Source: Gammaproteobacteria bacterium (lineage in GTDB: Bacteria; Pseudomonadota; Gammaproteobacteria; Pseudomonadales; Halieaceae). Taken from it: a DNA stretch of 12,691 nt. The DNA lies in NCBI GenBank assembly GCA_018222695.1, contig JAAEZV010000027.1, positions 1 through 12,691 on the forward strand. The letters are read 5' to 3'. Of this stretch, positions 1 to 7,032 are shown in pieces (positions within the stretch are counted from its first letter, which is position 1; each line of letters begins with the position of its first letter). Both the position numbers and the translations under genes were made by a program. The notes under the pieces were generated by a model that was given only the letters and a program-made list of their open reading frames with translations, made no database searches and was not told the DNA's origin.

Positions 1-1
1 C

Positions 2-271
2 ACCATGATCGAGCTGAGTGAGGCCGCAGGCGCAGCGGCGCTGGTCTTACCGATGGAGATCCCCCCGAATCTTGGCAAGTTCTATACCGATGCCTTTCGC
101 GCTACGTTTGCCCAGGCCGCCGAACAAACCGGCGCCACATTGGCTGATTTTCCGCTGGCATCGGTCGCACTGCGGCCCGAACTCATGCAAGCCGACGGCA
201 TTCATCCCACCGCGGCAGCGCAGCCGCTGATACTTGACGCGGTGTGGTCAAGCCTTGAGGGGCTCCTGTGA
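2..271 (+). CDS. tesA: TesA-type GDSL/SGNH esterase (acyl-CoA thioesterase I/arylesterase), C-terminal part
   Basis: Only the last ~90 codons are in the window; the reading frame is open at the left edge, so the Met at position 5 is probably internal. Family members are periplasmic multifunctional esterases/thioesterases/lysophospholipases that use a Ser-Asp-His triad. The visible part has the segment 'MEIPPNLGKFYTDAF', matching the 'RLPANYGRRYNEAF' region of E. coli TesA, and near the end 'ADGIHPTAAAQPLI'. The latter is block V of SGNH hydrolases, with catalytic Asp and His in the DGIHP motif. The nucleophile (GDSL block), the oxyanion residues and any signal peptide lie outside the window. 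The stop codon overlaps the GTG start of the channel gene (GTGA), suggesting co-translation. Fold and family are secure; the exact substrate is not. Confidence 0.88.
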   Translation, partial: TMIELSEAAGAAALVLPMEIPPNLGKFYTDAFRATFAQAAEQTGATLADFPLASVALRPELMQADGIHPTAAAQPLILDAVWSSLEGLL

Positions 272-1170
272 TCAGGCAGCCCAACCCGCTGAATGAACAC
301 CCCGAGCCCGGTCAAAGCGCACTGCAGCGCAGGCTCGAGGTCATCATTTTCGGCACAGGGACCCTTGCAGGACGCCGTTTTGACATGACGCTGATTGCGG
401 CAATTCTGCTGAGCGTTGGCGTCGTCATATTGGATTCGGTGCCGGAACTGGACGCGGCAGTTGGCGCCGGCTTCTGGTATGCGGAGCTCTGCTTCACCGG
501 CTTATTTACCCTCGAGTACGTCACGCGCGTTTGGTGCACGCATAATCGACCAGCCTATGTCCTCAGTTTTTGGGGCATTGTTGACCTGCTGGCGATTGTG
601 CCCACCTACATCGCTTTTCTCTTTCCCGGAGCGGCGCCGCTGGTGGTCATCCGGTTATTGCGGGTGCTCAGGGTTTTCCGGGTTTTCCGACTGGTGACTC
701 TGTTTGCAGAGCTCAATGAAATTCTCGCGGTCCTGCGCAGCACCTCCAGATCGATTTTTGTTTTCCTGGTGATGGTGATGCTGGTCGTCGTGGTCTTTGC
801 CTGCATCATTTATGTCATCGAGGGTCCGGCGCACGGGTTCACCAGCATCCCCCTGAGTATCTACTGGGCAGTGGTCACCATCACCACCGTCGGCTACGGT
901 GATTTAGTGCCTCAGACCGCAGCCGGCCGGTTCGTGGCAAGCTTCGGCATGCTGGTGGGCTACTCCATCATCGCCGTGCCCACCGCTATCATCACGCGCA
1001 AGCTATGGGAGCGCATCAACGAGCAACGGGCGGCGCAACCGACACTGCCCTGGAACTGCCCGGTCTGCGCGAAGCAGGGGCATGCCGTGGCGGCAGTGTT
1101 CTGCCAGCATTGTGGTGCGGAACTCGACGTACCCAGCGACATTCGTGAACGAGCGCAGCGAGATGCCTGA
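268..1170 (+). CDS. Voltage-gated potassium-type ion channel (6TM) with C-terminal zinc ribbon
   Basis: This inner-membrane channel of the Ion_trans family has 300 residues and starts at a GTG overlapping the upstream stop. Visible in order: S1 (about 41-57), S2 (70-87), S3 (102-117); an S4 voltage sensor with arginines at 129, 132, 135, 138 and 141, one every third residue; S5 (163-183); a pore helix and selectivity filter TTVGYGD (206-212), diagnostic of K+ selectivity; and S6 (222-241). A soluble tail follows with two CxxC knuckles (C264/C267 and C279/C282), a zinc-ribbon pattern. There is no RCK/TrkA-N domain. Length and topology fit bacterial KvAP-like channels. The gating stimulus and the role of the ribbon (tetramer assembly, redox or metal sensing) are unknown. 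The stop overlaps the ygiQ start, so it probably belongs to one transcript with its neighbours. Confidence 0.93.
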   Translation: MIRQPNPLNEHPEPGQSALQRRLEVIIFGTGTLAGRRFDMTLIAAILLSVGVVILDSVPELDAAVGAGFWYAELCFTGLFTLEYVTRVWCTHNRPAYVLSFWGIVDLLAIVPTYIAFLFPGAAPLVVIRLLRVLRVFRVFRLVTLFAELNEILAVLRSTSRSIFVFLVMVMLVVVVFACIIYVIEGPAHGFTSIPLSIYWAVVTITTVGYGDLVPQTAAGRFVASFGMLVGYSIIAVPTAIITRKLWERINEQRAAQPTLPWNCPVCAKQGHAVAAVFCQHCGAELDVPSDIRERAQRDA

Positions 1171-3274
1171 CCAACCCACATCACTCTATGGCTACCGCAA
1201 GTACTGGGCAGAATGTCTTGGCCCGGCGCCCTGGCTGCCCATGTCGCGAATCGAGATGGAGCAATTGGGGTGGGACAGCTGCGACATCATTATCGTCTCC
1301 GGAGACGGCTACGTTGATCACCCTAGCTTCGGCATGGCAGTCATCGGACGGGTGCTTGAGGCACAGGGATTCAGGGTGGGCATGCTCGCGCAGCCCGATT
1401 GGCAATCCGCTGAACCCTTCACCGCACTCGGCCGCCCCAACCTGTTTTTCGGCGTCACCGCGGGAAACATGGACTCCATGATCAATCACTACACAGCGGA
1501 CCGGAAACGCCGCAATGACGATGCCTATACCCCGGGCAACATTTCGGGCAAACGCCCCGACCGGGCCGTCACCGTCTACAGCCAGAGACTGAAGGAGGCC
1601 TATCGCGATGTGCCCATCATCGCTGGCGGTATCGAGGCCAGTTTGCGCCGCATTGCGCACTACGATTACTGGAGTGACCGGGTTAAACGTTCGGTACTGC
1701 TCGACAGCCGGGCCGACCTGTTGGTGTTTGGCAACGCCGAACGCGCGATTGTCGACATTGCCCACCGCCTGGCGAACGGCGAGCAAGTCAGCGACTTAAC
1801 GGACATCCGGGGCACCGCCTTTGTCACGCGGCACCCTCCTGCAAATCGCACGCTGATCGACTCGACATCAGTCGATGAACCCGGTCGGATCGAGGTCCAT
1901 CCGAACCCTTATGAGGGTATGGAGCCTGAACCCTGCGCGGAGGGGCAGAATGAAGACAACAATGAGCCCGCGCCCGTCCGCCTGATGGCCAGCTCAAAAC
2001 AGGACACCCATGCCATTCGACTACCCTCAGCCGAGGCCGTCACCGAAGACCCGGTGCTCTACGCCCACGCGTCACGGGTATTCCACAAGGAGACCAATCC
2101 CCACAATGCGCTGCCGCTTATTCAGGCCCACGGCGACCGCGAGGTCTGGCTGAATCCACCACCGATCCCACTAGAGACCGATGAACTGGACTGGGTATTC
2201 GAACTCCCTTACCAACGACTCCCCCACCCAAGCTACGGTGGCGCAGCGGTGCCTGCAATGGAGATGATCCAGCATTCCGTCAACATCATGCGGGGCTGCT
2301 TTGGCGGGTGTACTTTTTGCTCGATTACCGAGCACGAGGGACGCATTATCCAAAGTCGCTCCGAAGCGTCCGTGCTGCGCGAGGTGGAACGCATTCGCGA
2401 TACCAGCCCCGCCTTCACAGGCGTGATCTCTGACCTCGGCGGCCCGACCGCCAATATGTGGCGCATCGCCTGCAAGGACAAGGAAACCGAAGCGGCCTGC
2501 CGAAAGCTCAGCTGCGTATACCCCGGCATCTGCAAAAATCTGAATACTGACCACACCCCGCTGATCAATCTGTATCGCAAAGCCCGGGAAACCGAAGGCG
2601 TCAAAAAGGTATTAATCGCCTCGGGACTTCGATACGACCTGGCGGTGGAGAGCCCAGAATATGTGCGGGAGCTGGTGACTCATCATGTAGGTGGCTACCT
2701 GAAGATTGCGCCGGAACACACTGAATCGGGTCCCCTTTCCAAGATGATGAAGCCGGGGATGGGGAGCTATGACCGCTTTGCCGAGATGTTTGAGCGGTTC
2801 TCGCGCGAAGCGGGTAAAAAGCAGTACCTCATTCCCTACTTTATCGCCGCGCATCCGGGGACCACTGACGAGGACATGATGCACCTGGCCCTGTGGTTAA
2901 AGCAGCATCGCTTTCGGGCTGATCAGGTACAGACTTTCTACCCTTCCCCGATGGCGACCGCTACGGCGATGTATCACACGGGAAAGAACCCCTTGCAGCG
3001 GGTGAAACGCGACAGTCAGTCGCTGGGCACTGTGAAAAAACTGAGTCAGCGACGTTTACACAAGGCCTTTCTTCGCTACCACGACCCCGACAACTGGCCA
3101 CTGCTGCGCAAAGCGCTGAAACAGATGGGGCGGCGAGATCTCATCGGCAACGGCTCAATGCATCTCGTCCCCTCGCGGCAACCGCCCAAACGCCATCGGG
3201 TGGTAAAGCCAGGCGGCGGCAACTTTCGCACGCAGCACACCGGGGAGCATCGCGGTAAAGGCCGGCGCCGTTAA
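1163..3274 (+). CDS. ygiQ: YgiQ family radical SAM protein
   Basis: 703 residues, aligning by eye with E. coli YgiQ almost throughout. The N-terminal UPF0313 domain contains '[21 protein letters not shown]' in two adjoining blocks and '[12 protein letters not shown]'. The radical SAM core follows with the CxxxCxxC cluster motif at C379, C383 and C386 ('[10 protein letters not shown]'), then '[10 protein letters not shown]', 'LKIAPEHTE', '[12 protein letters not shown]' and 'FYPSP'. The frame is open back to an ATG at 1082, but I chose ATG 1163: the upstream extension lies inside the channel's zinc-ribbon coding region and matches nothing, whereas 1163 gives the family's usual N-terminus. That start overlaps the channel stop (1168-1170). 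The C-terminal tail is basic and low in complexity, as in E. coli. Residues ~275-330 are a variable linker. The family binds a 4Fe-4S cluster and SAM; its reaction is not established. Confidence 0.96.
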   Translation: MPDQPTSLYGYRKYWAECLGPAPWLPMSRIEMEQLGWDSCDIIIVSGDGYVDHPSFGMAVIGRVLEAQGFRVGMLAQPDWQSAEPFTALGRPNLFFGVTAGNMDSMINHYTADRKRRNDDAYTPGNISGKRPDRAVTVYSQRLKEAYRDVPIIAGGIEASLRRIAHYDYWSDRVKRSVLLDSRADLLVFGNAERAIVDIAHRLANGEQVSDLTDIRGTAFVTRHPPANRTLIDSTSVDEPGRIEVHPNPYEGMEPEPCAEGQNEDNNEPAPVRLMASSKQDTHAIRLPSAEAVTEDPVLYAHASRVFHKETNPHNALPLIQAHGDREVWLNPPPIPLETDELDWVFELPYQRLPHPSYGGAAVPAMEMIQHSVNIMRGCFGGCTFCSITEHEGRIIQSRSEASVLREVERIRDTSPAFTGVISDLGGPTANMWRIACKDKETEAACRKLSCVYPGICKNLNTDHTPLINLYRKARETEGVKKVLIASGLRYDLAVESPEYVRELVTHHVGGYLKIAPEHTESGPLSKMMKPGMGSYDRFAEMFERFSREAGKKQYLIPYFIAAHPGTTDEDMMHLALWLKQHRFRADQVQTFYPSPMATATAMYHTGKNPLQRVKRDSQSLGTVKKLSQRRLHKAFLRYHDPDNWPLLRKALKQMGRRDLIGNGSMHLVPSRQPPKRHRVVKPGGGNFRTQHTGEHRGKGRRR

Positions 3275-3286
3275 GCGGGCGGCAGA

Positions 3287-4186
3287 TCACTCCTCGATCG
3301 ATGCCGCGATCAACTCACCCAACTGGCGAAACTCCACCCGCCGAGGCGTCTTCTTGCGCCACATCAAGCCGATCTGACGCGTAATGTTGACCTGATCAAA
3401 TGACTTCACTGCGAGCGGCGTGTTACTGGCAATGCCTGCCTCCACAGCCATACCTGGCAACAGCGTCACACCAATACCATTGGCCACCATCTGCACAATG
3501 GTGGCTAGGCTTGTGGCCTGATACGGCACGGTAATCTGGGAGTCTCTGAGCTTACACGCCTCCAGCGCATGATCCCGAAGGCAGTGCCCCTCCTCCAAAA
3601 GCAGTAGCGACTCCCCTTTCAGATCTCCACTGCGCAGCGGTGTCCGGCTCGCGAGTGGGTGGTCAGGCGGGCAGGCCAGCAGAAAGTCGTCCTCGAACAG
3701 CGGCATGGTCTCCACCTGCTCGGCGGGAAACGGCAAGGCAAGTAACAACACATCGAGCTCACCAGCGAGGAGCGCATCAACCAGTGGCTGACTGAGATCC
3801 TCTCGAATGAACAGCTTGAACTCGGGATACTGCGATCGGATCCGCCCCAGCAAACCCGGCAGCAGATAAGGCGCAACCGTCGGGATGACCCCCATGCGCA
3901 TCCGGCCCTGAAAAGGCACCCCTTGACCTGCACACAGGCTCACCATGTCCTCAACGCCGACCAATAAATCCCGGGCCCGCTCCACCACCTCTGAACCCAA
4001 AGAGGTCAGAAACACCCGGCGGTTGTTGCGCTCCACCAGACTCGCGCCAAGGGTCTCTTCCAGCTCGAGCACGCCGGCGCTTAGCGTGCTTTGGCTCACA
4101 TGACAGGCCGCTGCAGCCTGACCAAAGTGCTGGTGCTCTGCGACCGCACAGAGATAGCGGAGCTGTTTCAGTGTCGGTTGGCGCAC
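3287..4186 (-). CDS. oxyR: OxyR-type LysR-family peroxide-sensing transcriptional regulator
   Basis: 299 residues. An N-terminal winged helix-turn-helix ('HFGQAAAACHVSQSTLSAGV', residues 20-39) is followed by a LysR substrate/effector domain. The OxyR hallmark is present: 'EEGHCLRDHALEAC' places C202 and C211 nine residues apart, the same spacing as the redox pair C199/C208 of E. coli OxyR, inside the conserved GHCLRD context. 'IPTVAPYLLP' and 'ATSLATIVQMVANGIGVTLLP' also match OxyR. The family forms tetramers that switch DNA contacts when hydrogen peroxide makes the disulfide. Translation starts at a GTG (4186-4184), with an AGGGAG Shine-Dalgarno 7 bases upstream (4194-4199 on this strand). 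It diverges from the rubrerythrin gene and ends 12 bases from convergent ygiQ. Family and sensing mode are well supported; target genes are inferred from position. Confidence 0.94.
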   Translation of the reverse strand: MRQPTLKQLRYLCAVAEHQHFGQAAAACHVSQSTLSAGVLELEETLGASLVERNNRRVFLTSLGSEVVERARDLLVGVEDMVSLCAGQGVPFQGRMRMGVIPTVAPYLLPGLLGRIRSQYPEFKLFIREDLSQPLVDALLAGELDVLLLALPFPAEQVETMPLFEDDFLLACPPDHPLASRTPLRSGDLKGESLLLLEEGHCLRDHALEACKLRDSQITVPYQATSLATIVQMVANGIGVTLLPGMAVEAGIASNTPLAVKSFDQVNITRQIGLMWRKKTPRRVEFRQLGELIAASIEE

Positions 4187-4193
4187 AACTACT

Positions 4194-4199
4194 CTCCCT
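4194..4199 (-). promoter_or_regulatory. Ribosome binding site fixing the GTG start of oxyR
   Basis: On the minus strand this reads AGGGAG, 7 bases before the GTG at 4186-4184. It supports the GTG start and the N-terminus 'M/VRQPTLKQLRYL', which lines up with other OxyR proteins. Confidence 0.75.
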
Positions 4200-4295
4200 G
4201 CGAACCCGCGGCTCAGGCTCCTGCCCTACCCAGTCGGGTTGACGGTGCGGGACAAGGCAACCAGCCACCAACCGGGCTCGCCTCCTCAAAACTGG

Positions 4296-4339
4296 TTCCG
4301 ATGATAATCGGTTTTTCCGATCGATTTTTTTTATTTTTC
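4296..4339 (+). promoter_or_regulatory. Putative OxyR/LysR operator: ATC-N9-GAT box with a third half-site and an AT-rich tract
   Basis: The sequence has CCGAT (4298-4302), ATCGG (4307-4311) and CCGAT (4317-4321): three copies of one pentamer in alternating orientation, with centres 9-10 bases apart, about one helical turn. The second and third form a perfect inverted repeat around TTTTT. This gives ATC-N9-GAT (T-N11-A), the LysR-family recognition box, and ATCG-N7-CGAT, the half-site geometry of OxyR elements (ATAG-N7-CTAT). A bendable run of T (4325-4332) and more T (4334-4338) follows. The box lies between the divergent oxyR-like and rubrerythrin genes. If the TATATT at 4367 is the -10, the box centre is near -65, where LysR regulators usually bind. 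No binding data exist, and the bases differ from the E. coli OxyR consensus. Confidence 0.5.
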
Positions 4340-4366
4340 AAGTAAGCCAAAATTGGGCAACGCCGG

Positions 4367-4372
4367 TATATT
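4367..4372 (+). promoter_or_regulatory. Candidate -10 element of the rubrerythrin promoter
   Basis: TATATT is the best -10-like hexamer between the operator-like box and the rubrerythrin start. No good -35 sits 16-18 bases upstream, which is typical of activator-dependent promoters and would fit activation by the divergent OxyR-type protein. The predicted start is near 4379, leaving a leader of about 65 bases. Confidence 0.35.
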
Positions 4373-4432
4373 AGGCACACGCTGATGGTAGTCGCGGTTC
4401 GAGCTACCTCTGTAATTCGATAGGCAACACAC

Positions 4433-4438
4433 AAGGAG
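4433..4438 (+). promoter_or_regulatory. Strong ribosome binding site of the rubrerythrin gene
   Basis: AAGGAG, 6 bases before the ATG at 4445. It is the best Shine-Dalgarno in the window, so the protein is probably made in quantity when the gene is transcribed. Confidence 0.8.
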
Positions 4439-4444
4439 TAAGTC

Positions 4445-4864
4445 ATGGAACTGAAAGGCAGTGACACGGAGCAAAACCTGAAGGACGCTTTCGCGGGTGA
4501 ATCTCAGGCGAATCGACGCTACCTCTACTTCGCTTCAAAGGCAGACGTCGAGGGTTACAACGACGTAGCGGCGGTCTTTCGCTCTACAGCGGAAGGCGAG
4601 ACCGGGCATGCGCATGGCCATCTGGAGTATCTGGAAGAAGTCGGCGATCCCGCTACCGGGCTACCGATGGGTGACACCAAGAAGAATCTCGAGGCGTCTA
4701 TCGCCGGTGAGACTCACGAGTACACCGATATGTACCCGGGTATGGCTAAGACCGCGCGTGACGAAGGATTTGACGAGATCGCAGACTGGTTTGAAACACT
4801 GGCCAAGGCCGAGCGCAGCCACGCCAATCGCTTCCAGAAAGCGCTGGACAACCTCGACGGTTAA
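4445..4864 (+). CDS. Rubrerythrin (diiron domain only, no rubredoxin domain)
   Basis: 139 residues forming one ferritin-like four-helix bundle. The diiron ligands are visible: E19 (in AGES), E52 with H55 (ExxH), E89 and E92 (GETHEY), and E123 with H126 (ERSH). Rubrerythrins reduce hydrogen peroxide to water in the cytoplasm, using electrons usually delivered by a rubredoxin domain at the C-terminus. Here the protein ends right after the last helix with no CxxC pairs, so an external electron donor is needed. The ATG has a strong AAGGAG ribosome site. The gene is alone between the divergent oxyR-like gene and a strong terminator (4889-4920), giving a short monocistronic message. The upstream LysR-type box suggests peroxide-responsive control. 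The family call is firm; peroxidase activity follows from the family and context. Confidence 0.93.
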   Translation: MELKGSDTEQNLKDAFAGESQANRRYLYFASKADVEGYNDVAAVFRSTAEGETGHAHGHLEYLEEVGDPATGLPMGDTKKNLEASIAGETHEYTDMYPGMAKTARDEGFDEIADWFETLAKAERSHANRFQKALDNLDG

Positions 4865-4888
4865 TTCTAGCTCTCCCGTAAACGCAAT

Positions 4889-4920
4889 AAGGGGAGCAAT
4901 TTTGCTCCCCTTGTTTTTTT
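4889..4920 (+). terminator. Rho-independent terminator after rubrerythrin
   Basis: A perfect inverted repeat GGGGAGCAA / TTGCTCCCC (4891-4899 and 4902-4910, extended by AA/TT on the flanks) is followed by TTGTTTTTTT. It starts 25 bases after the rubrerythrin stop. GC-rich stem plus U-run is textbook. It should separate rubrerythrin from the downstream Fe-S gene, or leave partial read-through. Confidence 0.9.
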
Positions 4921-5014
4921 CCGGCTCACGCCCCCCGTCATTCATCCCCTTCGGCAACCGGCTTACCAGCGACGAGGTGAATGAGTTTTTTCGCAACCAA
5001 GAGCACAATAGGTC

Positions 5015-6337
5015 ATGAGAGAAGGCAGTATTGACGCACCCACTCGGCATCCTCTGGATTGGCAGAGTGAGGATTTTTGGGATAAAAGCTCGCTCAACGA
5101 GGAGTTGGAGCGGGTCTTTGACGTCTGTCACGGATGCCGCCGTTGCGTCAGCCTGTGCGACGCATTTCCCACCCTGTTTGATTTGATCGACGAGTCAGAC
5201 ACGATGGAGGTCGACGGAGTCGACAAAGCCGACTACGACAAGGTCGCCGAGCAGTGCTACCTCTGCGATCTCTGTTACCTCACTAAGTGCCCCTACGTGC
5301 CACCCCACGAATTCAACGTCGACTTTCCCCACCTCATGCTTCGCGCCAAGGCACAGAAGTTCAAAAATCAGGGGGCATCACTCAGGGACCGCACGTTAAC
5401 GAGCACGGACAAGTTGCTGTCGACCACCTCTATCCCGCTGATTGATGTGACCGTGAACGCGCTCAACAACACGGGCGTCTTTCGCAAGGCGCTGTCAGCC
5501 AGCCTTGATATTCACCATGAGGCGCCGCTACCCAAGCTGCATAGCAAGACCTTGCGCAAGCGCGTCAAATCCTTGCTTGAGCCTCAGGATCCGACACCGG
5601 TAGGCGACACCACCGGGAAGGTGGCGCTCTATGCGACCTGTTATGGGAACTACAACAGTCCCGAGGTGGGTGAAGATTTTGTCAAAGTGTTTCAGCACAA
5701 CGGCATTCACATCGACATCGTGCCGAAGGAACAGTGCTGCGGCATGCCGAAGCTCGAGCTCGGGGATCTGGATAGCGTGGACGCATTGAAGCGCGCCAAC
5801 ATACCGGTGCTGGCCAAATTGGTTGATGAGGGCTACGACCTCACGGCGCCGATCCCCTCCTGCGTGCTGATGTACAAACAGGAACTGCCCTTGATGTATC
5901 CCGATGATCCGGATGTCATTAAGGTGCAAAAGGCCTTCTTTGACCCATTTGAGTATCTATGGGCGCGACACAAGGGCGACGCCCTGAAAACCGAATTCAC
6001 CAAAGCGCTGGGGAGCGTGGCGTACCAGGTCGCCTGCCACCAGCGAGTGCAGAATATTGGCTTGAAAACGAGGGACGTACTGAACCTCGTTAACGAAAGT
6101 GACGTCACCGCCTACGAACGATGCTCAGGTCATGACGGCACCTATGCGGTTAAAAAAGAGACCCGAGACAAGTCGGTGAAGATTGCGCGACCCACCGTCC
6201 GCAAGGTCGACGAGCAGGCGCCTGATCGCTTTATCAGTGACTGCCCCATGGCGGGCGAGCACATCGCACACCTGTCAGCAAACGTGGACAAGGCGGAGCA
6301 CCCTATGACGCTGCTGCGCGAGGCCTATGGCCTGTAA
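5015..6337 (+). CDS. GlpC/HdrD-like (Fe-S)-binding oxidoreductase with CCG domains
   Basis: 440 residues. The N-terminal part is a bacterial ferredoxin-type domain with two 4Fe-4S motifs: C38-C41-C44-C48 (CHGCRRCVSLC) and C81-C84-C87-C92. Two cysteine-rich CCG domains follow. The first has C209, the C241-C242-G243 core and C283. The second (C341, C370, C410) has CSGHDGTYAVKKE where CCG is expected, so its core is altered. Relatives are GlpC (electron-transfer subunit of anaerobic glycerol-3-phosphate dehydrogenase) and heterodisulfide reductase subunit D; all pass electrons through clusters to a partner. No membrane segment is seen. ATG 5015 is the first possible start, because an in-frame TAG lies at 5009; its ribosome site is weak. 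Beside a rubrerythrin lacking rubredoxin and a DUF3501 gene, its likely job is electron delivery to peroxide reduction; that role is inferred. Confidence 0.88.
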   Translation: MREGSIDAPTRHPLDWQSEDFWDKSSLNEELERVFDVCHGCRRCVSLCDAFPTLFDLIDESDTMEVDGVDKADYDKVAEQCYLCDLCYLTKCPYVPPHEFNVDFPHLMLRAKAQKFKNQGASLRDRTLTSTDKLLSTTSIPLIDVTVNALNNTGVFRKALSASLDIHHEAPLPKLHSKTLRKRVKSLLEPQDPTPVGDTTGKVALYATCYGNYNSPEVGEDFVKVFQHNGIHIDIVPKEQCCGMPKLELGDLDSVDALKRANIPVLAKLVDEGYDLTAPIPSCVLMYKQELPLMYPDDPDVIKVQKAFFDPFEYLWARHKGDALKTEFTKALGSVAYQVACHQRVQNIGLKTRDVLNLVNESDVTAYERCSGHDGTYAVKKETRDKSVKIARPTVRKVDEQAPDRFISDCPMAGEHIAHLSANVDKAEHPMTLLREAYGL

Positions 6338-6374
6338 TCCTCTACACTGATGGCAATTGATTGAACACACATTC

Positions 6375-6379
6375 GAGGA
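6375..6379 (+). promoter_or_regulatory. Ribosome binding site deciding the DUF3501 start
   Basis: GAGGA, 7 bases before ATG 6387. It favours that ATG over the in-frame TTG at 6357, which has no ribosome site. Confidence 0.65.
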
Positions 6380-6386
6380 ATCGAAC

Positions 6387-6983
6387 ATGACACAGTTAAC
6401 GCGTGATGACCTTTGGAGCCTTGAGGAGTACGCCACCAAGCGCTCAGATTTCCGGGCCGAGGTCATGGCCCATAAGAAAAACCGGCAGCTGGCATTGGGC
6501 GAGCACGCACGGCTTTACTTCGAAGACGCCACGACCGTTCGCTACCAGATTCAGGAAATGCTTCGCATCGAGAGGGTCTTTGAAGCAGAAGGCATTGAAG
6601 AAGAACTCAGCGCCTACAACCCGCTCATTCCAGACGGTCACAACTGGAAGGCGACATTCATGATCGAAATCCCTGACCCGGTACAGCGCGCGGTCAGACT
6701 GGGCGAAATGATTGGCATCGAAGATCAGGTGTGGTTACAGGTCGGCGAACTAGATCGCATCGTGCCGATTGCCGATGAGGATCTTGATCGCACCACTGCT
6801 GACAAAACCGCGTCGGTGCACTTCCTCCGCTTTGAGGTCACACCAGAGCAGATCAACGCGCTCAAAGATGGCGCCACCTTGTACGCCGGCATTGACCACC
6901 CCAGCTATCCTATTGATCGCTATGAGGTCCCTGCTGCCATTCGGGAGTCACTCACAGCCGATCTGGTGCTGACGGAGCATTGA
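6387..6983 (+). CDS. DUF3501 family protein
   Basis: 198 residues from ATG 6387; an in-frame TTG at 6357 would add ten residues but has no ribosome site. The protein is soluble and acidic, with no cysteine, signal peptide or membrane segment that I can see. The start 'LTRDDLWSLEEYATKRSDFR' and the stretches 'VRYQIQEMLRIERVFE' and 'YNPLIPDGHNWKATFMIEIP' are, from memory, the conserved blocks of the DUF3501 family. This family is commonly encoded next to rubrerythrin and COG0247-type Fe-S proteins in proteobacteria. It follows the Fe-S gene by 49 bases on the same strand, so the two are probably co-transcribed. With no cofactor ligands evident, it may be an assembly or docking partner of the Fe-S protein. 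The biochemical function is unknown. Confidence 0.82.
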   Translation: MTQLTRDDLWSLEEYATKRSDFRAEVMAHKKNRQLALGEHARLYFEDATTVRYQIQEMLRIERVFEAEGIEEELSAYNPLIPDGHNWKATFMIEIPDPVQRAVRLGEMIGIEDQVWLQVGELDRIVPIADEDLDRTTADKTASVHFLRFEVTPEQINALKDGATLYAGIDHPSYPIDRYEVPAAIRESLTADLVLTEH

Positions 6984-7032
6984 GGATATGCCGAAGAGTC
7001 ACAGGGCGTTCTGGCAGGCTGATGTCTAGCGT

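Noticed and set aside
1082..1162. Upstream in-frame extension of ygiQ to ATG 1082
   Set aside because: The 27 extra residues are encoded inside the channel's zinc-ribbon region, match no YgiQ N-terminus, and ATG 1163 gives the expected start.
1181..1786. Long open frame of 201 codons on the minus strand inside ygiQ
   Set aside because: It is fully antisense to a very well conserved part of YgiQ, has no recognisable domain, and arises from the codon bias of the sense gene.
3275..3286. Terminator between convergent ygiQ and oxyR
   Set aside because: The gap is 12 bases, and the nearby GC-rich sequence forms no clear stem with a T-run on either strand.
4307..4338. Stem ATCGG/CCGAT followed by a T-run, looking like a plus-strand terminator
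   Set aside because: The stem is only 5 bp, no plus-strand gene lies upstream of it (oxyR is on the other strand), and the position between divergent genes fits an operator better.
4608..5131. Open frames overlapping rubrerythrin and the start of the Fe-S gene (plus 4608-5018, minus 4661-5131)
   Set aside because: Both run through the strong terminator at 4889-4920, have compositions typical of out-of-frame translation, and overlap two secure genes.
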